Positions 35,933 to 46,692 of a stretch of 64,000 bases of DNA are shown here, piece after piece. The notes under the pieces were generated by a model that was not told the DNA's origin, searched no databases, and worked only from the letters and a program-made list of their open reading frames with translations. The stretch is from assembly GCA_039583875.1 (NCBI GenBank), contig CM077167.1:153343010-153407009 (forward strand). The letters run 5' to 3'. Origin of the DNA: Platanthera guangdongensis (taxonomy: Eukaryota; Streptophyta; Magnoliopsida; Asparagales; Orchidaceae). The position numbers were made by a program, and so were the translations under genes. How positions within the stretch are numbered: the stretch's first letter is position 1; the number at the start of each line of letters is the position of its first letter.

Positions 35933-36408
35933 GTGTCGACACATAGACAAGTCTATGTCGACACAGAATAGTAAGTGTCGACACTTCAGGAAAATGGTGT
36001 CGACACATCTAGGAAGTTAGTGTCGACACTTCAGAATGTTAGTGTCGACACATGTCGAGTAGGTGTCGACACATCCAATAAAGTGTCGACACTTAAGTTT
36101 TACTCAGAATTTTTCTAAGTAAAGTCTCGACACATGTCGAGTATAGTGGTGTCGACACTTAACCAAGTGTCGACACATAAAATCTGTTGACTAAATTTGT
36201 GTCGACACATGTGTGTCGAGACATTATAAGTCAGTGTCGACACTTATTGACAGTGTCGACACATCTTTAGAATTCATCCCGCCTGTTCGTCTTCAAACAA
36301 GAAAGGTATAAATAGGGTTCTGTTTGTGTTTGTCGACACGCTTTCAAAGTTTCGAGACTAAACTCCTGTGTCGACATTTCTCTTCTCTAAGACTATTCTC
36401 AAACCCTA
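35933..36408 (+). promoter_or_regulatory. GTGTCGACAC array with internal TATA box before env-like gene (C)
   Basis: About twelve GTGTCGACAC palindromes and variants lie at 35933-36262, then TATAAATAGGG at 36307-36317, then the env-like ATG at 36409. Two more GTCGACA copies lie between TATA and ATG. The layout repeats the LTR promoter (array, then TATA) at smaller scale and is identical in copy E. Confidence 0.65.
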
Positions 36409-37323
36409 ATGGCTCCCAAGCTGGAAGAGAACGTAACGAAGGCTATGAGCTGTGCGTGCGAGGCGCATTCGACGACAGTGATCAGGAAATCAAATCAGTG
36501 ATAACCCTACTCAGCGATTCAGGACTGGAGTACTTGGTTTCAGAAGCCAACCAGAATTGGAAAAGAAGTGATTGAATTTCTTATTGAGCAACTGTGGACG
36601 ACTCTGGATCCAAATCAAATCCAGAGTGCATGGCACCAAGGTCAAGATTTCACCCAAGTCTTTAAGAAAGGTACTTCAGCTACCTAAAGTTCAAGAAGAA
36701 GAGGAAGTACTGCTTCTAAGACCAGGGAAGCTCTTACTTGGTGTGGACTGGATCCAAAGATGAAGGTGGGATCAGTCTTTAACAGAAAAGGTATGAATAA
36801 TCAAGGCAAGTTCTTGTCAGAAATAGTGGGCAAGGTAATACTGAGCAAGCCAGGAGGACATACAGGGTGTCTGCCTCCATGTTTGAAGTCATGACCCAAT
36901 CATCTTCAATCTGATAACAGACTGGTCAATGGTGGGTTTATGAAAAGTGAAGGAAAGCCTGAAGAAGCCCAATCTGGGCAGGATACTAAGTCTCTACCTG
37001 GCTGTATCAATTCCAGAGGTAATGAGCACTGCTGCAGGAACTAAGATCAATCATATGAGGAAGATGGACTCAAATATTCTCTAGATGGGAAAGGGTGTTA
37101 TCCAAGGAAGTTCCTACTCCAGAGAAACAAATTCAGAGAACAGTCTCTCCTCCAAGAAGAAGAGGAAGACTGCTACTGTGCCTCAAGAGTCCTCCTGCAG
37201 CTCAGGCAGTGAAAGAACATGTGGTCTTCACTCCTGATAGTCCAAGGATAAGGCTGCAGAAAAGTCACACCTGCTCCTCAGGAGCCAGCTGACATCCAGG
37301 GGGAGCTTCCAGGTGTGCAGAAC
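36409..37323 (+). pseudogene. Env-like gene of copy C, frameshifted, ends in gap
   Basis: The start ATG at 36409 (MAPKLEEN) matches copy E. Frameshifts begin within the first 20 codons; recognisable pieces are GAFDDSDQEIKSVITLLS, RIQIKSRVHGTKVKISPKSL and KVLQLPKVQ. The last readable part, ADIQGELPG in one frame near 37290, corresponds to the proline-rich linker in E. The remainder is in the N gap. The indels are of the same homopolymer type as in the rest of copy C. Confidence 0.75.
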
Positions 37324-37823
37324 NNNNNNNNNNNNNNNNNNNNNNNNNNNNNNNNNNNNNNNNNNNNNNNNNNNNNNNNNNNNNNNNNNNNNNNNNNNNN
37401 NNNNNNNNNNNNNNNNNNNNNNNNNNNNNNNNNNNNNNNNNNNNNNNNNNNNNNNNNNNNNNNNNNNNNNNNNNNNNNNNNNNNNNNNNNNNNNNNNNNN
37501 NNNNNNNNNNNNNNNNNNNNNNNNNNNNNNNNNNNNNNNNNNNNNNNNNNNNNNNNNNNNNNNNNNNNNNNNNNNNNNNNNNNNNNNNNNNNNNNNNNNN
37601 NNNNNNNNNNNNNNNNNNNNNNNNNNNNNNNNNNNNNNNNNNNNNNNNNNNNNNNNNNNNNNNNNNNNNNNNNNNNNNNNNNNNNNNNNNNNNNNNNNNN
37701 NNNNNNNNNNNNNNNNNNNNNNNNNNNNNNNNNNNNNNNNNNNNNNNNNNNNNNNNNNNNNNNNNNNNNNNNNNNNNNNNNNNNNNNNNNNNNNNNNNNN
37801 NNNNNNNNNNNNNNNNNNNNNNN
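37324..37823. other. Assembly gap, 500 N
   Basis: Exactly 500 undetermined bases, a conventional placeholder length, so the true distance is unknown. On the left is the middle of copy C on the plus strand; on the right is the middle of copy D on the minus strand. Confidence 0.98.
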
Positions 37824-38751
37824 GGAGATGAGATGGTGGTGGAGATGGAATAGAAGTTGGAGAGGGGCTGGAGATGGTAATGGTGGAGGTTGCTGGGAGT
37901 GGTGGATGGAGCTGGGGTAGGGTTGGCTTGGAGGAGGAGGAGAAGCAGGCAGCACTAGTAGCAGGCAGGTCCTCTGTAGGGGCAGAGGCCTGGGGGTGGA
38001 GTGACTCTTAGAGTCCTGGTGCCTGAAGGGGCAGAAGAAGAGGGCCTGCTGGGCTTGGAGATTGCCTGTCCCATTTCCCAAAAAGGGCACAGGTGAGTCT
38101 CTTGGAGGCATTGATGTCACTCCAGAGGAGACTAGCAGAGAAGGGCACTTGGCTGAAGAAGACTCCCAGTATTCTTCCATAGTTCACAAATGTTTTGTTT
38201 ATCTTTTTCTTCAGCAGATCAAAAAATACTTCTCCCCAGTTCAAGCTTTTTCTATCCACCAGAGCTCCATGAGGCAGAGCTGATATCTGGAGATGGTGTC
38301 ATGAGCAGAATGCTTGCAAGAGAACCTTGCCTACTACATCAGCCAGAAACCTGTATTCCACTGACAGGTTCCTCTTAAACAACTTGCTAGGGTTCCCCTC
38401 AGGATGACCCATCCTGGCAAGTACATCTGAGAATTCATCTCAGAGAGTTCAGCAGAATCTTCACCATTCCTTAAACCAAAAACCTCTTATCAATACTGTT
38501 GGGTCAGAGGTACCTGGGTGCCACCAATAGAACCAACTATGGTATTGTTGTCAAGGTTGTGGGCAGTGTAACCCATTCTTTAATTCATCAGATGCAAGTT
38601 TGATTCTGGTTGTCATCAGGCAGATAGTTGCTGATCTTTGAATAAATTGAGAATATCCTGGAAGATTTGATCGTTGTGTTGAAGAGTCGAGATCGATGAC
38701 AAAGCCTGCATCAAATTTCATTGCAGCGAGCACAGCAACTGAAACAGCCAT
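37824..38751 (-). pseudogene. Env-like gene of copy D, frameshifted, ends in gap
   Basis: The start is the ATG at 38751 (MAVSVAVLAAMKFDAGF), aligned with those of A and B. Recognisable pieces are RIKLASDELKNGLH near 38580, then after shifts LNWGEVFFDLLKKKINKT and INASKRLTCALFGKWDR (38008-38259). A proline/serine-rich tail enters the N gap. Several indels in less than 1 kb occur here, as on the other side of the gap. Upstream, a tract ending in TTTTTTGCAG precedes the ATG by five bases. Confidence 0.7.
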
Positions 38752-39244
38752 GGTACCTGCAAAAAATCAACAACAAAACGACCAAGTGTAGAACTGCTTG
38801 GAGGGAAGAAAAGTTTGCAGAGAAATTGAAAGCGCAAGAGAGAACGACGACGAAAAAGAGTTTTATATTAGGGTTCGACGCAGAAAAGGAAAGATCGTTG
38901 AACTCAGTTCGACGATCGAGGCTTCTAAAGGAATCTGAAGAGACTCCAAAATCGTCGATCTCCGTTCGCGATCTGGAAAGGCGTCGAGCTCCGTATTTTG
39001 ACGATCGTTCAGTGAACAAAATCGTCGAGCGCCGTTCGACGATCGTTGACCAGAAGAGATAGTCCATACTATCAAAAGGAGCACTGAACTCAGTTCGACG
39101 ATCCTGGAAATCGTCGAACTCCGTTCGACGATCTTTGGGGAAATCGTCGAGCGCAGTTCAGAGATCAGAGAAATTTTAGATACTAAGGAAAATCAGAAAT
39201 TTTGCCTAGTCTTGGTCAATTTTTAGCTTTCAAAATCTTGAGTA
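38752..39244 (-). promoter_or_regulatory. Palindrome array and putative internal promoter before env-like gene (D)
   Basis: About eight arm pairs, for example ATCGTCGAGCGCCGTTCGAC followed by GAT at 39020-39045, occupy 38891-39163. On the minus strand a TATA box TAATATAAAAC (TTTTATA at 38871-38877 on the plus strand) follows, 120 bases before the env-like ATG. A pyrimidine tract ending in TTTTTTGCAG is just before the ATG. The arrangement matches A and B. Confidence 0.55.
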
Positions 39245-42200
39245 TTATTTAAGACTTCCTCCATCTAACATTCCTAACTGATTTAGGAAAAAGTATGTTT
39301 CTTTTCATCCAAAGGCTTGGTGAAAATATCTCCCCTTTGTAAATCAGTTGGGATATATTGCAGTTCAATTTTATTCTTTTCAACATTATCCCATAAGAAA
39401 TGATGTCTAATCTCTATATGTTTTGTCCTACTATGGAGGACTGGATTTTGAGCTATGGAGATAGCACTTGTATTGTCACAAAAGATTTTTGACTTCACTA
39501 AGTTGTAACATAGTCTAGGAGTTGATTTTGAATCCACAATATTTGTGAACAACAACTGCCTGCAGCCATATATTCAGCTTCAGCAGTTGAAGTTGACACA
39601 GATGTTTGTTTCTTGCAAAACCAAGAGACAAGTCTATCACCAAGGAACTGACAAGTTCCACTGGTGCTTTTCCTGTCAATTCTGCATCCAGCATAATCAG
39701 CATCAGAGAATCCAGTTAACTCAAATGCTGAATCTTTTGGATACCAGAGACCTAGATTTGGACAACTTTTAACATACCTAAGAATCCTCTTTACTAATGT
39801 GAGGTGTGACTCTCTAGGGCTACTTGGAACCTAGCACATATACATGTAGCAAACATTATATCTGGTCTACTAGCTGTAAGGTACAGTAAAGAGCCAATCA
39901 TTGCTCTATATGTTGTCTGATCAACAGGTTTCCCATGTTCATCAGCATCCAATACAGCATTGGTAGGCATGGGTGTTTTCATACAAGATGCCTCAGACAT
40001 GCCAAATTTCTTAACCAGCTCATTAGCATATTTGGTTTGAGAAATAAAGATGCCTTCAGCATGTTGTTTGACTTGCAATCCTAGAAGAAGGATAGCTCAC
40101 CCATGCTACTCATCTCAAATTTAGAATGCATTAGGTTAGAAAACCTTCTGCATAGTTTTGAGTCAGTAGAACCAAAAATGATATCGTCTACATAAATTTG
40201 TACTAGTAGGGTATGGGACTTATGGGTTCTAATAAAAAGAGTTTGGTCTACTCTACCCCTTATAAAACCATTTTCCAAAAGAAAGCATGCTAGGGTCTCA
40301 TACCATGCTCTAGGAGCTTGCTTGAGACCATATAATGCTTTATTTAATCTAAAAAACAAAATCAGGATGAGTTGGAGAGATAAAACCTGGAGGTTGTCTG
40401 ACATAGACTTCCTCTTTGATGTCTCCATTTAAAAAGGCACTCTTGACATCCATCTGATAAACCTTGAAGCCTTTGTGAGCTGCATAAGCTAAGAATATCC
40501 TGATGGCTTCTAATCTTGCAACAGGTGCAAAGGTCTGGTCGTAGTCAATTCCTTCTTCTTGAGAATATCCTTGGGCAACTAGCCTTGCCTTGTTCCTTAT
40601 TATTACTCCTTGATCATCTGATTTGTTTCTGAATACCCATTTTGTTCCAACAATGGAATGATCCTTAGGCTTGGGCACTAGTTCCCATACTTTGTTCCTC
40701 TCAAATTGATGCAACTCCTCTTACATGGCAATGATCCATTGTGGATCTTGCTCTGCATCTTGAATGGACTGAGGTTCAATTTGAGAAAGGAAGCAGGTGT
40801 GCAACAGGTTTTGGTTGACCTGATTTCTGGTTTGCACACCGGCTGAGATTTCTCCAATTATTTGGGGTAATTGGATGGTCTCTTGATGTTACTAAATCAA
40901 CAGGGGGTGTTGATTGTTCACCAACCTGTGTTGTTGTTTCCTCTTGTGGTACAACAACTGGCTCTTTAAATGGAGCTTCAATGTGTTGAGCATTGCTTTC
41001 ATCTTCACTGCTTTCTTCTTCTTGAGCAACCTGTAGCTTGTTCATATCTTCAACTAGAGAGTGTTCCTGCAAAGGTTCTATGGTAGAAGAAATCTTCTCC
41101 TTGAAAGACATGTTAGTTTCATCAAAAGAAACATGAACAGATTCCTCAATTTTCAATGATGATTTATTATATACCCTATAGGCCTTGCTGATCATGGAGT
41201 ATCCCAGAAACACTCCTTCATCAGCTTTGGCTTGAAATTTTGCTAGATGTTTTCTTATCATTATTGTGAATATAGCAAATGCAACCAAAAATTTTGAAAT
41301 AGTCAACTTTAGGTTTCTTCCCTTTGAGTAATTCATAGGGAGTCTTTCCCTTCAGTTTATGTATCAGACTCTGTTCAGCACATAGTTGGAGGTGTTCACT
41401 GCCTCTGCCCAAAAAGATAGAGGTAGATGAGCATCTGACAACAATGTAGTGGCAGATTCAATAAGGGTTCTATTTTTCCTTTCAGCTACCCCATTTTGTT
41501 GAGGAGTTCTAGGAGCTGAGAAAGTATGCCTGATCCCTTCACTCTGGCAGAACTCTTGCATAAGAAGAGAATCAAACTCTGTCCCATGATCACTTCTGAT
41601 CAGGGCAATGTGAGTATTGAACTCAATCTTTACACATTTGAGAAACTCTGTCAGACACTTAAAGTTATCAGACTTCTTCCTTAGAAAGAACACCCAAGTG
41701 AATCTAGAGAAGTCATCTACAATCACCAAAGTGTAGGATTTCCCTCCTAGGCTTTGTACTGTGATGGGTCCAAATAGATCCATGTGTAACAGATACAATA
41801 TCCTTGGTGAATCACTCTTATTAAGTGACTTAAAGCTATTCTTAGTTTGCTTGCCTAATTGACAAGCCTTATAGAGTCCTTCCTTCTTGTAGGGGCCAGA
41901 AGGTAGTCCTCTAACAAGGTTGTCCTTGGAGAGCCTAGCAATAGTTCTAAGGTTTAGGTGTCCTAATCTCTTATGCCATAAAACATTTGGTCTATAGACT
42001 GAGTTGAATAAACAGATATCTATAGTAGTTGAAAGAAAATCTACTAGGTAGATGTTACCTTTCCTTTTACCTGTCAACACAGTTGTGTTGTCCTCTGACT
42101 TGATTTTGCATAGGGTTTTGCTGAAGGTCACCTGGTATCCTTCATCACATAGCTGACTGATGCTGATTAGGTTGTGCTTCAGTCCTTCCACATATGCTAC

Positions 42201-42396
42201 TTTCTTGAAGGTTACAGAGCCAATCTGGACTGCTCCATATCCTTTAGTTTGTCCAAAGTTGGAGTCACCAAAGATGACTTTGGGTCCCAAGCTTGGCTCT
42301 AAAGGAATTTAGGTTGTCCTTGTTCCCTGTCATGTGCTTAGAGCACCCACTATCCAAATACCATTGCTGGTTAGATGTTGGATAGGTCTTCACCTG
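39245..42396 (-). pseudogene. Pol of copy D, several frameshifts
   Basis: Minus-strand pieces in order: protease near 42360 ([13 protein letters not shown]), a one-base shift near 42300, then an open piece 42290-41364 with integrase zinc residues (HKRLGHLN, CQLGKQTKN), [20 protein letters not shown] and [12 protein letters not shown] shifted linker spans 41336-40776. RT spans 40714-40081 ([24 protein letters not shown]). RNase H is at 40078-39245 with SAISIAQN and HIEIRHHF. The end is inferred as the TAA at 39245-39247. The breaks are mostly single-base, so the copy is inactive but fairly young. Confidence 0.87.
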
Positions 42397-42409
42397 CACA
42401 TTAAGCAAT

Positions 42410-42453
42410 TCACTTGTTTTTGACCCAGTTTACCTTGGGCCTAGGTTGATAAC
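42410..42453 (-). other. Last codons of gag of copy D, separated by insertion of copy E
   Basis: Minus-strand sequence encodes PKVNWVKNK and a TGA at 42410-42412. These correspond to the gag ends of A (KVTWVKNN) and B (KVTWIKNN). A tract TTAATGTGCAG leads into pol 13 bases later. Here the pol frame is not the gag frame, unlike in B and E. Confidence 0.75.
42449..42453. other. Target site duplication of copy E, left
   Basis: ATAAC directly precedes the TG of the left LTR and is repeated directly after the right LTR (55533-55537). Confidence 0.97.
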
Positions 42454-42598
42454 TGTTGGGTACATTGGTCAAATGTACCTGATTTGAAGAAGCCTCACCT
42501 AACTCAATGATATACATCAGAATGTATTTGATGTTTGTTTGAGTTACTTGTGCAGGTTAGGAATACACTGGACTGAAGCTAAAAATTTCTAAGTCCAT

Positions 42599-43477
42599 GT
42601 GTCGACACCCAGAGGGCAAGTGTCGACACTTGAGAAAGCTTGTGTCGACACCCAGACATGCAGTGTCGACACTTGGAGTCATTGTGTCGACACCTGGGAA
42701 GAAGAGTCGACACCAGTCAGAAAGTGTCGACACTTGGAGCTGTGTCGACACTCAGTGTAGAAGGATGCAGAAAAGCTGTGTCGACACTTAGCAGAAGTGT
42801 CGACACCTAGAAGAGCTGAGTCAACATCAGAAAGTGTCGACACTTGGAGTTGTGTCGACACCCAGCAAAATTCTGCAGAGACTAAGTACAAGTGTCGACA
42901 CTCAACACAATGTGTCGACACTCAATCAGCAGAGTCAACATATGAAGAATGTGTCGACACTCAGCACAATGTGTCGACACACACTCAAAGAAGTCAACAC
43001 TTGAAGAATGTGTCGACACTCAGCACAATGTGTCGACACATAACCAGAAGACTCAACACTTGAAGGAAAGTGTCGACACAAGGAGCTGTGTCGACACTTA
43101 GCAAAGAACAGAAAAGCTGTAAAATATTCTAAGTATAAGTGTCGACACTAAGGGAATGTGTCGACACTCAGCTGAAGAATCAAGAATGAAGACTTGTGTC
43201 GACACCAAGAATCAGTGTCGACACTTGACAGTTTCAACACATGAAGATGTGTCGACACAAAGGAGATGTGTCGACACTTAGAAGAATACAGATAAAGAAT
43301 GAAGTACAAGTACTTGTGTCGACACTCAATTTCAGTGTCGACACATGCAGAAGAAACTGTGTCGAGACATACAAGGAATTGTGTCGACACCTTGTAGACT
43401 TGTGTCGACACTTACACAACATGTGTCGACACTTGGTCTATAAGTGTCGACACTTAAGAACAGAAAGTCTCGACACT
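42599..43477 (+). repeat. GTGTCGACAC palindrome array in 5' LTR of copy E
   Basis: I count about 31 perfect 10-bp palindromes in 880 bases, plus variants such as GTGTCGAGAC and GTCTCGACAC. Many extend to 14 bp (AAGTGTCGACACTT). Spacing is about 15-45 bases and spacers are A-rich and non-repetitive. Each core contains GTCGAC. Confidence 0.96.
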
Positions 43478-43609
43478 AATTGACAGTTAGAGAATTTCAA
43501 GAAGTGACTGGTTGACATGACAGCTGCCAATCCAGCCGGTCTACAGCAACTGTCAGAGAAGTCAAAAGTCTGTTATAAACCGGATCAGCCGGTTACCATG
43601 AAGGAAGCC

Positions 43610-43617
43610 TATAAATA
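43610..43617 (+). promoter_or_regulatory. LTR TATA box (copy E, 5' LTR)
   Basis: TATAAATA in GCCTATAAATAGGCACC, 16 bases after an AACCGG/CCGGTT inverted pair and about 130 bases after the palindrome array. It is the expected core promoter for the genomic RNA. Confidence 0.8.
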
Positions 43618-44100
43618 GGCACCCACAGTTTACAGAATAAGTAGTTAAGTTGTTAAGTGGTCAAGTTGTTCACAATCATTACTTGTTGTGAGAATAATTG
43701 AAGTGGTTGATCAGATTAAATCAAGAAGTGATACATAGAGGATCAACACAAGAAGATCAGGCAGTCCAACTGCAGATCTAAGTAGTTGGAGAGAGAGAGC
43801 TCCAACCAAGGATTCAGTCTTTGGAACTAAGGCTGAGAAGAACAATTCAGAGTCATCTGGATTTCAAGAAGCAGAGATCAAGGATCAACTGCAGAAGATT
43901 CAGACTAATTCAGTTCTACTCAAGAAGCTTTGAAGAAAGCTAAGTCAGTTTGGATCAAGCTGAGTTCTTCCAAGAACTCTTCAAGAAACTCTCAACTCCT
44001 CTCATCCTTTCTGAGTTGTAGAGTTAGCATTTGTAATTTCTATTTTAAACTTGTAAGATCCATTGGATCTGAGTGATTGTAAGCCTATTTTATAAAGGCT

Positions 44101-44260
44101 GAGGGTAGGGCTTGGTGCCTGAGTGTAGGAGTTGAAGAACTCTGAGTGTAGGCCTTTAATTGGCTGAGTGTAAGCCTTGATTGGCTGAGTGTAGGCCTGG
44201 GTGGCTGAGTGTAGGCCTTTTGGCTGAGTGTAAGGCTTTGGGCCTGAGGTAGGAACCTTG
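44101..44260 (+). repeat. CTGAGTGTAGG minisatellite in LTR
   Basis: About six to seven imperfect copies of GGCTGAGTGTAGGCCT and relatives lie downstream of the TATA box, in the transcribed part of the LTR. The same block occurs near 30200-30340 and 55098-55250. Confidence 0.8.
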
Positions 44261-44539
44261 TTGGGTTCTGAGCTAGTGGAGAAGTTTGGCCGAATCTAGT
44301 ACACTGCTAGATAGGCGAAGGGGGAAAGTGGATGTACCCAAAGATTGGGGAACCACTATAAAATCTTGTGTATTCTGTGCTGTGATTGTACTGTGTTGAG
44401 AATTGCTGTGTGCTGTGATTACTTATTCAGAAATCTGTGTTATAAACTGTTGACTGCCAACAAAGAATTAAGAAAAGGATTAGGTCACCTATTCACCCCC
44501 CCCCCCCCCTCTAGGTGTTTAGGTACCATATCTTTCAAG

Positions 44540-44550
44540 TGGTATCAGAG
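44540..44550 (+). other. Primer binding site, initiator Met tRNA (copy E)
   Basis: TGGTATCAGAG starts three bases after the LTR. The following bases (GGAGG) depart from the consensus CCAGG found in copy C. Confidence 0.88.
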
Positions 44551-44650
44551 GGAGGTTCCTCAAAATCAGGACTAACTGTCTGAGGAGATCCAGTTTGGCA
44601 GATTCAGTATAAGTCAGGAAACAGGAAACAGTTTCAAGAAAATCAAGAAC

Positions 44651-46692
44651 ATGGGTTCTTCAGAGAATCATAAGGAGTTGGGTTCAATGAAACTACCTAT
44701 ATGCAGAAAAGAGATCTTTGGGATCTGGAAAGAGAGGGTTAGGCTTTTTATGGAAGCCTCTGACCCTAGGATATACATCACAGTCAAAGAAGGGCCATAT
44801 GTGCCCATGAAGATTTCAGTATTGGATGCAAATCAGAGGACTCCAAAGGATTTCTCTGAAATGACCAAGGATGAGATTGTCCTAGCAACCATGGACAAAA
44901 GAGCACAGAATATAATAGTTAGTGCAATTGATGATGCCACCTTCCAGAACCTTATTCACTGTAAAACTGCAAAAGAAATGTGGGACACCCTCATTGTCTA
45001 TATGGAAGGTTCTGAAGAAGTAAGGCAAGATAGGAAGTCCTTGCTTAATCAAGAATATGAAGAGCTTTAGGCAAGGAAGAGGGAGATAGCATCACTGAAT
45101 GCTACAAGAAATTTTATAGAATTGTAAATGAACTCATGTCATATGGAAGAGAGTTCACAAACTATGAGTTGAATGATAAATTCTTAAGGTCCCTCACCAA
45201 AGACTGGGACACCAAGATCTGTGCCATCAGAGAAATGGCAAAGTTGGGAGAAATTCCTCCTCCCACACTTTTTGGCAAGTTGTTATCTTATGAGATGCAA
45301 TTGTCAGTGAGAAAAGAAGAAGAAAAGTCAACAAGGACTGAATACAGAGAAAAGACTGTTGCCTTTAAGTCAGATGTACCCAGAAAGAGCAGGACCAAGT
45401 CATCAACTCCTCCTCCTGAGGTAGTTGAATCAGAATCTGAAGAGTCAGAAAGTACAAAATCTACAAGCAGTGAAAGTGATGAAGACTTTGCTGCATTCAC
45501 CAGACATTTTCAGAAGTTCCTTAAGAAGAAACAGTGGAGGTCTAGACCTTCATCTTCCAAAGGGAAAGAGGTTCAGTATCAGGAAAAGAAGCCTTCAAAG
45601 AAGGACAAGAAAAGGACCAAGACTAGTAAGGCAACTGGATCCAAGATAATTTGTTACTGCTGCAATAGACAGGGCCATGTTATTGCAGACTGTCCTGAAA
45701 GAAGGAAAGAATCCAGTGACAAAAAGAAAACACACTTCAAAGGAAAGAAGGAGAAGTCCTTTGTTGCAAAGAATGAGAAGACTCTTTCAGATATGTCTTC
45801 TTCAGACACTGAGACAGATGCTGAAGCCTATATTGGGCTATTTGCTGAAGAAGAAGAAGAGTTTATGCAGATCATGGAATCTATCTATGAGCAAGAAGAC
45901 TGTCAAAGCCAAGGACTGATGGCTTTGACTGAAAGTACCAAAAACCTGGAGCAGCCAGGACCCAGTCAGGTACAAGGTTTAACTCAAAGTTCTGATTCCA
46001 GTTCTAGTTCAGAGTCAGATTATTCTTCATCAAGTGATGAGAATATATCTGAGTCTGAGGGAGATATTCATCAACTCCTAGATGAATATCAAGTACTATT
46101 GCAAGCCTATAAGAAAAGCAAGACCCTAGCCAAAAATTTGGCCAAGGAAATTGCTGATCTCAAGGCAGCTGCAATAGATTATGAGAAGAATTATGATCAA
46201 AAACTGAATGAAGTGGCCAGGCTGAAACACATTACTGTGATTCAGATGGGTACTATTACATTTAAGAATGATCAAATTAAGAAACTGGAGATTAATCTTC
46301 AGAAGGAGAAAGAGCTAGCAGCTAGGTATTCAAAACCTAAATCAGTGCTACCCTTGATTGATGATTTTGTTCATCATAAAGGAAAGACTGGACTGGGTTT
46401 TGTTAATCCAGCTAGGACTGTTCAGGATCAGTCCAAGTCCAAGGGCAAAGCCCCAACATTCAACAAGACTGCTGTAGTTAAGACAGCTAAGTCAGAACCT
46501 AAGCAAAGGTACAACAAATTTGAATGTTGGTGCTGTGGCAAGGTTGGCCACTTTGCTTTGGATTGTTGGCACAATGCCAGTGCCAAGTTGTGTAGCAAGT
46601 TACCTGTTGGAAAGACAGCAGGTAGCTATGTCAAATTGCAAACTAACAATCACCAAGGACCCAAGTTTACTTTGGGTTCTAAGGTTCATTAA
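44651..46692 (+). pseudogene. Gag of copy E, two one-base insertions
   Basis: Gag builds the particle and binds RNA. The start is the ATG at 44651 (MGSSENHKELGSMKLPICRK). The UBN2-type core is open to a premature stop at 45068-45070. Compared with copy C, E has one extra A near 45060 and one extra G near 45086; the downstream frame then runs open to the TAA at 46690-46692. That part has two zinc knuckles, CYCCNRQGHVIADC near 45660 and CWCCGKVGHFALDC near 46530, separated by an acidic serine-rich tract and a coiled-coil-like segment. Pol follows in the same frame after the single TAA. Confidence 0.88.

Larger units (their letters stand above)
28537..37323 (+). mobile_element. Copia/Sirevirus-type retrotransposon C, runs into assembly gap
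   Basis: This is the same family as the complete copy E: 5' LTR (28537-30612), primer site, gag, pol, GTGTCGACAC array with TATA box, and env-like gene, which is lost in the 500-N gap. It inserted in the gypsy pol; the candidate target duplication is GAGGT (28532-28536), with no partner visible. Against E it differs by many one-base indels, mostly deletions in short homopolymers, from about 30700 to the gap. The LTR itself has few such errors. Confidence 0.88.
42454..44537 (+). repeat. 5' LTR of copy E
   Basis: Boundaries are set by the target duplication, TG...CA ends and the primer site. Contents in order: a conserved AATGTACCTGATTTGAAGAAG segment also found in the LTR of copy F, the palindrome array (42599-43477), the inverted pair AACCGG/CCGGTT (43578-43594), TATA box, a minisatellite and the C-rich block CTATTCACCCCCC near 44490. 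Confidence 0.97.

Noticed and set aside
37278..38180. 300-codon open frame across the gap
   Set aside because: Most of it is undetermined N; the readable ends are unrelated pieces of copies C and D.
42599..43477. Regularly spaced short repeats resembling a CRISPR array
   Set aside because: The repeat is a 10-bp palindrome with uneven spacing inside a plant LTR; there are no cas genes and the context is eukaryotic.
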